Assembly (NCBI GenBank): GCA_020051955.1
Contig: JAGVQB010000047.1
Span: forward strand, 1-39,609
DNA: 39,609 nt
DNA from: a bacterium
GTDB lineage: Bacteria; Patescibacteriota; Patescibacteriia; UBA9934; GWF2-40-263
Direction: 5' to 3'
Below the pieces are notes generated by a model, which worked only from the letters and a program-made list of their open reading frames with translations, made no database searches and was not told the DNA's origin. Positions 28,313-37,536 of this stretch are shown piece by piece (position 1 is the first letter of the stretch; each line of letters opens with the position of its first letter). The translations under genes and the position numbers were made by a program.

Positions 28313-28341
28313 AATCATCCCCCCTTCGCGGGTAGATGATT
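28313..28341 (-). terminator. Intrinsic terminator downstream of greA
   Basis: Minus strand AATCATC-taCCCgcgaaGGGgg-GATGATT followed by T-run. Confidence 0.85.
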
Positions 28342-28355
28342 CTTTGCAGAGACCT

Positions 28356-28811
28356 CTAAATAATTTTCAGAATCTCAAATTCTATTACTCCGGTTACCAA
28401 ATCAACTGCCACGCGATCCCCTACCCTACGGCTCATGAATGCCTGCCCAATCGGAGATTCATTACTTATCTTTCCTTCCACTGGATTTGCTTCATGTGAC
28501 CCAACCATTGAATATGTCTTCTCGCCTTTTTCTGTCATGACCACGAATGTTGTTCCAAGCGTTATCTCGTCTCCACCCGTGGAAGCAGTCACCATTATTA
28601 CGTCATGAATCTGCGATTCGATTTCCGCAATGTGCGCTTCATTGAAACCTTGTTCCTCTTTTGATTCTTGATATTCAAAATTCTCGGAGAGATCCCCAAG
28701 CTCCTTTGCGCCAGCAATTTTTTCCGCGATTTGCTTTCGAAGATCCTTTTTTCGATACTGAAGCTCTTTCATCTTTTCTTCCAAAGCCTTCTTGGACAGA
28801 TAAGTTGGCAT
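28356..28811 (-). CDS. greA: Transcription elongation factor GreA
   Basis: 151 aa; coiled-coil N-terminus GDLSENFEYQESKEEQ, C-terminal ISNESPIGQAFMSRRVGD. Confidence 0.95.
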   Translation of the reverse strand: MPTYLSKKALEEKMKELQYRKKDLRKQIAEKIAGAKELGDLSENFEYQESKEEQGFNEAHIAEIESQIHDVIMVTASTGGDEITLGTTFVVMTEKGEKTYSMVGSHEANPVEGKISNESPIGQAFMSRRVGDRVAVDLVTGVIEFEILKII

Positions 28812-28816
28812 ACTTC

Positions 28817-28845
28817 AAAAAATTAACACCCGCTTGTGGGTGTTA
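28817..28845 (-). promoter_or_regulatory. Hairpin plus U-tract in the greA leader
   Basis: Minus strand TAACACCC-acaagc-GGGTGTTA then aTTTTTT, ending about 5 nt before the greA ATG. Confidence 0.7.
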
Positions 28846-28849
28846 CTTC

Positions 28850-28878
28850 AGACTATCGTCTTGTGAGGCGCGTGTCAA
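28850..28878 (-). promoter_or_regulatory. Candidate greA promoter
   Basis: Minus strand TTGACA (28878-28873), 17-bp spacer, TAGTCT (28855-28850). Confidence 0.55.
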
Positions 28879-28902
28879 TCACACAATGTGGAAAAGTTAT
28901 TT

Positions 28903-30825
28903 TCATTTACCATAAAGGAACCACCAACTAAACAACTCGCGTGCAAGCGGAACAGCCGCATCAGTACTCTCACCGCCTTCTTCGATAAGAACTACCAGGG
29001 TCAGGGTCGGATTTTCGTATGGAGCAAAACCCGTAAACCAGGAATGAAACGGAAGATCGCCTGGTGTTTGTGCTGTCCCTGTCTTTCCTGCCACAGATTC
29101 CGCAAGACCATTCAGCGACCTCGCGCTTCCAGTGCTTACAGTTTGCCTCATTCCCTCTCTAACAACACGCAAGGCTTCTTCGTTCAGGCCATCAATCGGT
29201 TCGACTAACACTTCGCCTTCAACCACACTTGGAGTGACTTTATACCCGCCGTTAGCGATAACTGATGTCGCGACAGCCATTTGAAGTGGTGTTGTTAAAA
29301 AATCCCCTTGTCCAATCGCGTAATGGTACGTATCACCAACATACCAGCGTTCACCTTTTACAGATTCTTTCCATTCCTTTGACGGCAAAAAACCATCGGT
29401 CTCGCCAGGCAAATCAATTCCAGTTTTAGAACCGAATCCGAATCGTCTCGCGTAATCACTAATACGTTCGACTCCTAGTCCAGTAACTTGATCGAGTCCT
29501 CCACCAATGATGTAAAAATAAGTATTCACCGATTCTGCTATAGCCTTTCGTACGTCTGTGACACCGTGACCGCCCTCTTTCCAATCAGGAAAAAACCACT
29601 GTCCGATTCTGACGCCACCAGTAGAAACGAAAGATGAGTGCTCCCCAACGATTTTTTCAGCGAGAGCCGCGTAGGCCACAAACGGTTTAAATATGGATCC
29701 AGATGGATATTCCCCAGCGATGGCTCGTGGAAAAAGTGGCTGGGCAGGATCTTCAAGAAGTTGTGCATACCTTGTGGCGTCAATTCCACCAATAAAATCA
29801 TTACTGTCAAACGTTGGTAAACTAACAAGAGCGCGAATTTTTCCACTTGCTGGATCCATAGCGATCACGGCGCCTTTTTGAGCGCCGATTCTTCGAAGTA
29901 ATACGTCAAGTCGTTCCGCAATGTACTTCTGAAAAGCTCCATCAATACACAACGTGATGTCAGCGCCCTGAATTGGATTTTCTTTTGAGACAATACTTAA
30001 TCGTCTTCCTCGGGCGTCAACCTCGTAAATCAACTTTCCTGGAGTACCACGCAGCTGTGTTTCATACCAACGTTCTATTCCTGATTTCCCTACATCATCG
30101 ATCAGACGATAATCGTCTTGAGAGTACTCTTCAAGATCCTGGACACTAACACCGCCAGTAAAACCAAGTACGTGGGAAAGAGATGGAATTGTTGGAGTAT
30201 ACAGGCGCTTATTTTTTGTTTTTAATTCAAAACCATCAAAACTGGCTATGTCCACCGCGATTCGCATTGCCGCGTCATAATCCAACGAATCAATAACTGG
30301 AACTGGATCATGTGGTGTGGATGATTTTAATGAGTAAAGTAATTCTAAATCGATCGGATTTAATCCAATAATTTTAGAGACTTCGTAAAAAATGCCGTTG
30401 CGCTCGTCTTCCCCGCGCGGAAGCTTAGAAATTGTCATCGTAAGAATGAAGGCTGGTTCGTTCCACGCAAGCTGTTCACCGTCTCTGTCAAAAATCCGAC
30501 CACGTAACGGCACAACAAGTTCAGTTTGGTAACGATTCTTTGTCGCCAATTCCTGATAGTGTTGACCATTGACGATTTGTAACTGAATTGATCGAATTGC
30601 GAAACATAATATACAAACGATGGCTACAATTGTAACCGTACGGAATCGTTTAGAAGACACACAGCTATTGAGCGCCGGTGCTGGTCTAGCAGACCCGTTC
30701 TTGGTAGAGGCTGAACTCAAAAAGTGTTCTATCTCATTATGAACGTGTTTTGACCCAACGCTGGCTCCTGTGCCTTGCTGGAGTCGAAAGATTCTTGATG
30801 GTTGTTGTTTTCGAAAAAAAGTCAT
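28903..30825 (-). CDS. mrdA: Penicillin-binding protein 2
   Basis: 640 aa; TM then dimerisation domain; SxxK in YPSGSIFKP, VAGKTGTAQTPG. Confidence 0.92.
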   Translation of the reverse strand: MTFFRKQQPSRIFRLQQGTGASVGSKHVHNEIEHFLSSASTKNGSARPAPALNSCVSSKRFRTVTIVAIVCILCFAIRSIQLQIVNGQHYQELATKNRYQTELVVPLRGRIFDRDGEQLAWNEPAFILTMTISKLPRGEDERNGIFYEVSKIIGLNPIDLELLYSLKSSTPHDPVPVIDSLDYDAAMRIAVDIASFDGFELKTKNKRLYTPTIPSLSHVLGFTGGVSVQDLEEYSQDDYRLIDDVGKSGIERWYETQLRGTPGKLIYEVDARGRRLSIVSKENPIQGADITLCIDGAFQKYIAERLDVLLRRIGAQKGAVIAMDPASGKIRALVSLPTFDSNDFIGGIDATRYAQLLEDPAQPLFPRAIAGEYPSGSIFKPFVAYAALAEKIVGEHSSFVSTGGVRIGQWFFPDWKEGGHGVTDVRKAIAESVNTYFYIIGGGLDQVTGLGVERISDYARRFGFGSKTGIDLPGETDGFLPSKEWKESVKGERWYVGDTYHYAIGQGDFLTTPLQMAVATSVIANGGYKVTPSVVEGEVLVEPIDGLNEEALRVVREGMRQTVSTGSARSLNGLAESVAGKTGTAQTPGDLPFHSWFTGFAPYENPTLTLVVLIEEGGESTDAAVPLARELFSWWFLYGK

Positions 30826-30829
30826 TGCA

Positions 30830-31342
30830 CTAAATCGGCAAAAGAAGTTGAATTAATCTACGGGTAGGATTAGCTAGTGGAAAGAGTAGAAGTAATATCG
30901 GGAGAGAAAGCATTGCGCCAAAAAGTCGGACGGTAAAAATTCCTATTGAATCCAAAACATTCGAAAAAAACATAACAAAAAATATCGCGATTACCATCTC
31001 AACAATCGCTACTGTGATCAAGCCGAGGATCGTGGTTGCCGCCAATCCGTAATAAGAGTGATTTGAAAATAAGTGTCTTGACGCAAGGAAAATACATATC
31101 GCGGAAATTGAGTACGCCACCGTCTCAATTGGTATTGCGCCGATCCCCAACAAATCAAGAAAAGCGCCCTCAAGTACAACCCACCAAATAGCCCCTGATA
31201 CAGATACGTACTGGAAAAGAAAAACAGAGCAAACAAAAATAAGAGGTATCATACAAAAGGGTTGGGGCAAGGAATTGATGAAACTGACCTGCAACACGAT
31301 CAATAGTATGAACGCGAGAATTGATGCAAAAAAACGGATCAT
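30830..31342 (-). CDS. mreD: MreD-like rod shape-determining membrane protein
   Basis: 170 aa polytopic, located between mreC and mrdA. Confidence 0.75.
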   Translation of the reverse strand: MIRFFASILAFILLIVLQVSFINSLPQPFCMIPLIFVCSVFLFQYVSVSGAIWWVVLEGAFLDLLGIGAIPIETVAYSISAICIFLASRHLFSNHSYYGLAATTILGLITVAIVEMVIAIFFVMFFSNVLDSIGIFTVRLFGAMLSLPILLLLFPLANPTRRLIQLLLPI

Positions 31343-32139
31343 AGTATCTCTTGTGTCAGGATGATAACAGAAGACAAAAGACGCATATCGATCAATGGTT
31401 CGACAACAGCCGATTTAAACAAACTAGCTTCATCTTGCTCAACGGCGTTTACGATTCCAACAATTAGTCCGCTTGGGACACTTGCCTCAAGCCCCGATGT
31501 CACGACGATGTCATTAATTGAGATGGACTCATCCAGCGGAATAAATGAAATCGAAAGAAGCCCACTTTGTGTGCCTCGCGCAATCCCGATTGTCTGGTGC
31601 TCGTTTACGAGGCTAACTGCCGTGGCGTGATCTGGGTCTGAAATTGTCACAACTGTAGATGAGTTTGATGTAACCTTAACAACCTTTCCCACTAAGACAC
31701 CCTGGTCAGCAACAACCGGATCATTAATTTTGACACCCTGTACGCTACCTGCGTTGACCACGAACCGACTCACTGTATTTTCAAGACTTTTTGCTAGGAT
31801 TTTAGCAGACACAAAGGGAGACTCTGTTCGTTCGATAAATCCAACCATCTGTTTCAATTCGTTGTTTTCTTTCTTTAGTCTTTCAAACTCAACACGATCC
31901 AAAGCTAAGTGTTCAAGAGTTTCAGAGATCTCTTTTAATTCACTCGGAGTGATCTCTTGCGAATTATTGAACCAATACGTGGAATTATAAATACCTGTGC
32001 CAATACGAGTGAAGAAGCCCGCGACAGGTGAAATAAAAAGAGCGGCAAGACCTGGAAAAATAACAAATATCAAAAAAATGAGTGCAACGAAATAAAACGA
32101 CAACAACCGCCTACGTTTTCCCATTGGGAAGACGCGCAT
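31339..32139 (-). CDS. mreC: Rod shape-determining protein MreC
   Basis: N-terminal TM, coiled coil, GVLVGKVVKVTSNSSTVVTISDPDHATAV. Confidence 0.88.
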   Translation of the reverse strand: MRVFPMGKRRRLLSFYFVALIFLIFVIFPGLAALFISPVAGFFTRIGTGIYNSTYWFNNSQEITPSELKEISETLEHLALDRVEFERLKKENNELKQMVGFIERTESPFVSAKILAKSLENTVSRFVVNAGSVQGVKINDPVVADQGVLVGKVVKVTSNSSTVVTISDPDHATAVSLVNEHQTIGIARGTQSGLLSISFIPLDESISINDIVVTSGLEASVPSGLIVGIVNAVEQDEASLFKSAVVEPLIDMRLLSSVIILTQEIL

Positions 32140-32145
32140 AAATTT

Positions 32146-33198
32146 TTAAATTATACTGCCCTCGCTCGCGGATGGCAGTGAGATATCCTTGAGTAGATTT
32201 TCATTTTCAAGAAGCATCCCAGCTCCTCGAACCACACAGGTCAAAGGATCTTCCGCGACACGCACTGGCACGGATGCTTGACGAGATATCAGCGTATCAA
32301 TGCCTCTTAGTAGAGCGCCGCCGCCAGTAAGCACGACACCGCGTTCGTATATATCGGCAACAAGTTCTGGTGGGGTCATTTCAAGCGTTGCCTTTACGTT
32401 TTCGACAATTATTCGGACTGAACGCGCGAGAGCTTCGCGTACCTGCGTGTCCGTTATCATTATTTCCTTTGGCAACCCAGTTAACAGATCTCGACCGCGC
32501 ATTTCCATTTCCATTGGTTCCTCAAGTTCGATGGCGCTTCCTATTCGCATCTTGATTCGTTCCGCGATTCGTTCTCCCAAAACAAGATTAAACTGCTCAC
32601 GCGCGTATTGAATAATATTTTTGTTCATTTCTTCACCGGCAATTTCAAGTGACTTCCACGTGACAACGCCTGCCAGTGACATAACCGCTATTTCAGTCGT
32701 GCCACCACCGATGTCTACCACCATCATTCCAACAGATTCAGAAAGAGGAAGCCTGGCGCCAAGCGCCGCGAGCATTGAGTTTTCAACCAGATGAACCTTG
32801 CGCGCGCCCGCGGAGAGAGCGGCGTCTTCGATTGCTTTTCGCTCAACTTCCGTTGTCTCAAGCGGAACACCGATTACAATTGTTGGACGGGGGATAAATG
32901 TAAACGACTCTTCATGAACACGATCAATGAAATACTTTAACATCTTTTCTGTTACCTCAAAATCGGAAATGACCCCTTTTGTAAGCGGATGTGAGATTAA
33001 AATGTGTGGCGGCGTCTTTCCCATCATGTCCTTAGCATCCTTCCCGACAGAAAGAATTTGATCAGTTCTTGTATTTACAGCAACGACCGATGGCTCATCA
33101 ATTACAATGCCACCGTCTTTGGAATAGACCCTTGTGTTTGACGTGCCAAGGTCAATACCGAGGTCCTTTGAGAAGTGCCCAAGTATCTTGTTGAACAT
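32146..33198 (-). CDS. mreB: Rod shape-determining protein MreB
   Basis: DLGIDLGTSNTRVY, VVDIGGGTTEIAVMSLAG, VLTGGGALLRG. Confidence 0.96.
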   Translation of the reverse strand: MFNKILGHFSKDLGIDLGTSNTRVYSKDGGIVIDEPSVVAVNTRTDQILSVGKDAKDMMGKTPPHILISHPLTKGVISDFEVTEKMLKYFIDRVHEESFTFIPRPTIVIGVPLETTEVERKAIEDAALSAGARKVHLVENSMLAALGARLPLSESVGMMVVDIGGGTTEIAVMSLAGVVTWKSLEIAGEEMNKNIIQYAREQFNLVLGERIAERIKMRIGSAIELEEPMEMEMRGRDLLTGLPKEIMITDTQVREALARSVRIIVENVKATLEMTPPELVADIYERGVVLTGGGALLRGIDTLISRQASVPVRVAEDPLTCVVRGAGMLLENENLLKDISLPSASEGSII

Positions 33199-33225
33199 AC
33201 AAAAAAAGAGACCCTTAGGTCATTG

Positions 33226-33254
33226 ATTCTACAGCAACAATTTATCAACAGCAA
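33226..33254 (-). promoter_or_regulatory. Candidate mreB promoter
   Basis: Minus strand TTGCTG (33254-33249), 17-bp spacer, TAGAAT (33231-33226). Confidence 0.45.
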
Positions 33255-33279
33255 GCTAATTATTGGACAGTTTTAGTGT

Positions 33280-33660
33280 TCAATGACCATGCCTGCGCGA
33301 TTGTGTTATAAGTTCTAAAAGCCCCACAATAAGCACGCACAACAACATTGTCCACCAACGAAACCAACCTTGTGAAAACAAGCATAGAGACACTAAACAC
33401 AGACAAGTAAAAAGAAAAGCCTGTCTTGAAGCGTCAACTGTCACACGTTGCGCGATTGTGTCCTTATACCTCCAGAGTCTGACAAGAACTCCAAGGACAG
33501 AAAAAGTTCCAAACAACGAAATTGACAACGCCCCATAAAAAAGTAGGAAACCCAGAAATCCAGCTTGTGTTGGATCCACTCCATGCAAAACAAGTGTCCA
33601 CGCGATCCACGCGCCGGCAGTCGCGAGACTCATCAAAACAAGAAAGCTACGAAAATTCAT
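33280..33660 (-). CDS. Small polytopic membrane protein
   Basis: 126 aa with several hydrophobic segments; start overlaps the end of the upstream gene. Confidence 0.55.
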   Translation of the reverse strand: MNFRSFLVLMSLATAGAWIAWTLVLHGVDPTQAGFLGFLLFYGALSISLFGTFSVLGVLVRLWRYKDTIAQRVTVDASRQAFLFTCLCLVSLCLFSQGWFRWWTMLLCVLIVGLLELITQSRRHGH

Positions 33661-34015
33661 ATTGAGGAGTTGGTCTTTGAAGTTTAATCGTAACTTTATT
33701 CATTGGAAGGGTCGGAAATTGCTGTTGCAGATTTGTCAGAAGTTCAGTCTCCTGACCTTTTATTGAAAAACGAGCTGCTGCTGTCTTTGCGGCTAAATGT
33801 ACGACCCCATCTTTATAAGAGATCGCAATAATGTCCTTTGACCTGGTTGAAGGCAGATAAGCTGGTAGAGCGCGATTTGCAGCCTCAACCACCATTGAAG
33901 CGTCCACTGATCGCATTATCCCCGCGCGCGTCAAAGAGCCAGAAAGCAGATTTCGAAGCGATGAAAGAGCCATACAAAAGTATTGTATCAGACTTATTTT
34001 TCTCGAAATTCGCAA
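33647..34015 (-). CDS. DUF721/DciA-like protein
   Basis: 122 aa; IIAISYKDGVVHLAAKTAAARFSIKGQETELLTNLQQQF resembles the DUF721 core; true start probably an internal Met (MALSSL). Confidence 0.6.
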   Translation of the reverse strand: MRISRKISLIQYFCMALSSLRNLLSGSLTRAGIMRSVDASMVVEAANRALPAYLPSTRSKDIIAISYKDGVVHLAAKTAAARFSIKGQETELLTNLQQQFPTLPMNKVTIKLQRPTPQYEFS

Positions 34016-36921
34016 ATGTCCGCAAAATCACAATAGCGGCATTGATAACCTGGAGATGGGTCAAATTTTGAATCACGAATTGTTTTTGCGCGATCCACAA
34101 TCATCTCTTGAAAATCCAACAAGTCTTCGTCGTTACCGAGAAACGACACGCAAGAATTATCTTGCAAGTAGTGATATGTAAGACGTTTGGGAATAAGGCC
34201 GAGGACATCGCGAGCAACAAGCTGATAAAGGAAAAGCTGTTCCTTATCTTCTTTTTCTAATTTTTGTTTTGGCGTGCCTGTTTTGTAATCAATAATCTCC
34301 ACACCATCTTCGAACGCGTCAATGCGATCTATCCTGCCTTTGATTACAACATCCCCGAGCTTCAGAGTAAACCCTGTCTCTATGAACAATGGCTTTGGTG
34401 TATTCACCTCCCAGCGCTTGTACAGCTCGCGTAGAGAATCCTTTCCCTGCTTGCGATATTTTTCTCGCTCATCATCATTTGTAAACCAGTCGTCTTGCCA
34501 GCACACTCGGTAATTCTCAAGTAGCTCATCAAGCGACACTGGCAATCCATCGTCGCTTTGTGCCACTGAAGTTTCAAACAGACTTGTTTGTTTTACTCCC
34601 GTGCGCTCAAGCCATAATCTAAAAAATCTTTCGAGTGTGTTGTGCATTGTTTTCCCGAACGAAAATGTCCACTTTCCCATCACAGGCACTTTGAGCACGT
34701 GAGCAAACTTGTACTGAAGCGGACAAGCGTTATAAGCCGCGAGTTGTGTAAATGAAAATTGCTTTGGCAATGGTATACAAGGCGCTGATTCGTCAGGCGC
34801 GGTAGTATCGTGGTCAATCAGTTCTAATGTGATTGGTTCGCGGATCGAAGGTTGTTGATAACCTAATTCGTGTAAAAATTGCGAAATTTTGCGCTTGCGG
34901 GTTCCGCCGTAATCATCTGCTGACGCGAAGAAAAGCCCCTCCTTCGCGCGTGTCATAGCAACGTAAAACAGTCGCCGCTCCTCTTCAATGTGCGCGTCCC
35001 CAACCTCTGGCGCTTTTACTCCGAGTCCTTCGGGCAATTCAATTGGATCTCGCATCGCGCGGGTTGGAAATTTTTGCGCGACCAGATTAACCACAAATAC
35101 ATAACGGAACTCCAACCCCTTTGACGCGTGAATCGTCATAATACGCACCATGTCAGGCCCAGCATCCAGGTCAACACTTAACGAACCTTCTTCTCCAGCG
35201 TCTCGTTCATGAGTAAACTCAATAAGAAAATTATGGAGGATTGGGTGTTCGTGCGCGCGTTCAAAAGATTTTAGACGCTCGTAAAATTGTTGAAGATGCC
35301 CGAACGATTCCATTTTCTGTCGCTCGCTGTCTTGATTAAGTCGCTCAAGATAGCCTGAATTTTTTGCGATCATCACAAACAACTCTGACACATTGCGAGA
35401 TATCGCGGCATGCTGGAACTCCTTAATTTTTGAAAGAATCCCGCGAATGACGGTTCTATCCCCTTCACATAATTCGTGCGCCATTTGTTCGTGTTCGCAA
35501 ATTTCAAACAAAGATTTCCCCTTTCGATTTGCAACGCGGTTGAGCTCAAAAATTGCTCGTTCTTGTAACCCGACGATTGGACTTGTTAAAAGACGATAGA
35601 AGCTTGGGCTATCAAATGGATTATCAACAACGCGCAAAAGCGCCAACATATCCAAGACGGCTGGCTTGGTATACAAACCAGAAAGAGCGAGAAATTGGTA
35701 AGGGATATTGTGTCGATCCATTGCGAGCGCGAAGTCAGTACCTGCCGCGTTAGACCGCACCAGTATCGCAAAGTCATTCCAAGATGTTTCTGGCTCACGT
35801 TCTCGTAGCTCAAGAATCTTTTTTACAACACTCGCCACCTCCTCCTCGCTCGTTGACGAATGCAAGTGTTCAATAAAACCATCGAACGATTGGGTTGAGA
35901 CAAGCTTCTTTGACAAGGTATTTACAGAGGCCTCCAATCGGTTTGGATTGTTGTGCTGAATAAAAGCGTGGGCAGTATCCAATATGTTTTGCGCTGACCG
36001 ATAGTTTGCTGTCAACACAACGCGTTTGGCTTGCGGATAATCAGCTTCAAAGCGAAGTATGTTCGCAAGCGACGCGCCACGAAAGCGGTAAATTGATTGG
36101 TCATCATCTCCCACGACTGTCAGATTATTGAGAGGCAACGCGATCTCGCGGACAATTTCATACTGCGCGTCGTTTGTATCCTGAAACTCATCAACCAAAA
36201 CATATTTGTAACGACCACGGATGTGATCGCGCACTTTTGGTCGTTCACGCAACAATTTTAGCGTGTAAAGCATCAGGTCGCCGAAATCCAAACAATCGTT
36301 TTCAAGAAGTATTTGTTGGTATGTCGTGTAAGCACCAGCGAGTTCCTCAAGACGCTTTAGCTCGCTTGTTGACTCATCATCTGACTGTGCCGCGTCCAAG
36401 TTCGCACGCTGATCCTCAACGTATTTCAAATAATGTTCTGGATCAACGCCAACGTCCTTGGCGCGCGAAAAGTGTGTGAGCAACGATCGAATATATTTTG
36501 TCGGGTTGCCAAGCGGGCGGAAATAGTCGAGCTTAAAGCGGTCAAAATTCTTGCGCGCCAACAACCAAGCGTCCAATTCGCTTACAACACGGAAGTCGCG
36601 CGACAATCCGATCTCCACGCCGTAATCGCGTAAAAGTTTTTCTGCGAACGCGTGGAAGGTGGAGATTTGAAGTTCCACATATCCATATGGCAACAATCTA
36701 TCCACGCGCTCTTCCATCTCGCTTGCCGCCTTTTCTGTAAACGTGAGCGCCAAAATCTCCTCTGGTTTTGCAAGTCCTTGCTCAATGAGCCAGGCAATAC
36801 GGTGCGTGATAACCATTGTCTTTCCAGTTCCAGCACCCGCCACAATCATCAATGGCCCGGTGACGTGAGTAACAGCTTGCGCCTGCTCTTGGTTCAGTTT
36901 TTCAAGGAGGTTGGTGATCAT
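33994..36921 (-). CDS. UvrD/PcrA-type superfamily 1 helicase with C-terminal PD-(D/E)XK nuclease and probable Fe-S cysteines
   Basis: VAGAGTGKTMVITHRIAWL, VDEFQDTN, VVGDDDQSIYRFRGA, GRIDRIDAFEDGVEIIDYKTG, CRYCDFADICEF; start at MITNLL preferred. Confidence 0.93.
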   Translation of the reverse strand: MITNLLEKLNQEQAQAVTHVTGPLMIVAGAGTGKTMVITHRIAWLIEQGLAKPEEILALTFTEKAASEMEERVDRLLPYGYVELQISTFHAFAEKLLRDYGVEIGLSRDFRVVSELDAWLLARKNFDRFKLDYFRPLGNPTKYIRSLLTHFSRAKDVGVDPEHYLKYVEDQRANLDAAQSDDESTSELKRLEELAGAYTTYQQILLENDCLDFGDLMLYTLKLLRERPKVRDHIRGRYKYVLVDEFQDTNDAQYEIVREIALPLNNLTVVGDDDQSIYRFRGASLANILRFEADYPQAKRVVLTANYRSAQNILDTAHAFIQHNNPNRLEASVNTLSKKLVSTQSFDGFIEHLHSSTSEEEVASVVKKILELREREPETSWNDFAILVRSNAAGTDFALAMDRHNIPYQFLALSGLYTKPAVLDMLALLRVVDNPFDSPSFYRLLTSPIVGLQERAIFELNRVANRKGKSLFEICEHEQMAHELCEGDRTVIRGILSKIKEFQHAAISRNVSELFVMIAKNSGYLERLNQDSERQKMESFGHLQQFYERLKSFERAHEHPILHNFLIEFTHERDAGEEGSLSVDLDAGPDMVRIMTIHASKGLEFRYVFVVNLVAQKFPTRAMRDPIELPEGLGVKAPEVGDAHIEEERRLFYVAMTRAKEGLFFASADDYGGTRKRKISQFLHELGYQQPSIREPITLELIDHDTTAPDESAPCIPLPKQFSFTQLAAYNACPLQYKFAHVLKVPVMGKWTFSFGKTMHNTLERFFRLWLERTGVKQTSLFETSVAQSDDGLPVSLDELLENYRVCWQDDWFTNDDEREKYRKQGKDSLRELYKRWEVNTPKPLFIETGFTLKLGDVVIKGRIDRIDAFEDGVEIIDYKTGTPKQKLEKEDKEQLFLYQLVARDVLGLIPKRLTYHYLQDNSCVSFLGNDEDLLDFQEMIVDRAKTIRDSKFDPSPGYQCRYCDFADICEFREK

Positions 36922-36954
36922 AGTCGGTGATATGGTATCACAATTCCAGGCTGT

Positions 36955-36982
36955 TTGACGGATGACAAAGGGTCTGTAAAAA
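36955..36982 (+). promoter_or_regulatory. Candidate promoter for the 77-aa gene
   Basis: TTGACG (36955-36960), 16-bp spacer, TAAAAA (36977-36982). Confidence 0.5.
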
Positions 36983-37049
36983 TTGTGGCTGAGGAAATTC
37001 CCCTCCTCCACCAAGGGGGGAGATTAACAACTTCATCAAGGAGGATGCA

Positions 37050-37283
37050 GTGAACGAACAGACGATCACAACAAGCCAAGTCGCCGAGCTTCTACTTGCT
37101 CAAGGTCGTCGAGCCCTCGCGTTTCGGCTAGAGCTCATCGCGTTGCTTGAGCGCGAGCGACCAGATCTCATCGAAGTAGACAAGATGCCCATGGGGGAAC
37201 TCGTTGGGCATGTGATCAAGCTGGAGTTGGATACCGACCCGCTTGGAAGTACCACTCAGACGATCCTCTCGATCGAAGCATAG
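37050..37283 (+). CDS. Small hypothetical protein (77 aa)
   Basis: GTG start preceded by strong SD AAGGAGG; followed by an intrinsic terminator. Confidence 0.7.
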   Translation: MNEQTITTSQVAELLLAQGRRALAFRLELIALLERERPDLIEVDKMPMGELVGHVIKLELDTDPLGSTTQTILSIEA

Positions 37284-37299
37284 CCCCTATTTCTCAAGG

Positions 37300-37329
37300 G
37301 TTTCCGCACGACACGGAAACTCTTTTTTC
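37300..37329 (+). terminator. Intrinsic terminator
   Basis: GTTTCCG-cacgaca-CGGAAAC followed by tcTTTTTT. Confidence 0.9.
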
Positions 37330-37346
37330 ATATCCAATATCTTCAT

Positions 37347-37493
37347 GGCACTGACACAATGCTAAATATCAGCCCCCGGGAGCATTGTCCCTCGCTACCC
37401 ACGAACCCATGCCGGCAATTCAACATTGCTCCAACCTACCAACCCTCAACCCCTGGGGCGACCAGGGTTGATATTTAGCATTGTGTCAGTGCC
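37347..37493. mobile_element. 147-bp MITE-like element with perfect 25-bp terminal inverted repeats
   Basis: GGCACTGACACAATGCTAAATATCA (37347-37371) / TGATATTTAGCATTGTGTCAGTGCC (37469-37493), 97-bp interior with no ORF. Confidence 0.6.
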
Positions 37494-37507
37494 GCACCCT
37501 TTTTCCC

Positions 37508-37536
37508 TTGACGGAATCGCTAAAAAGCTGTAAAGA
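37508..37536 (+). promoter_or_regulatory. Candidate promoter for the VWA gene
   Basis: TTGACG (37508-37513), 17-bp spacer, TAAAGA (37531-37536). Confidence 0.55.
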
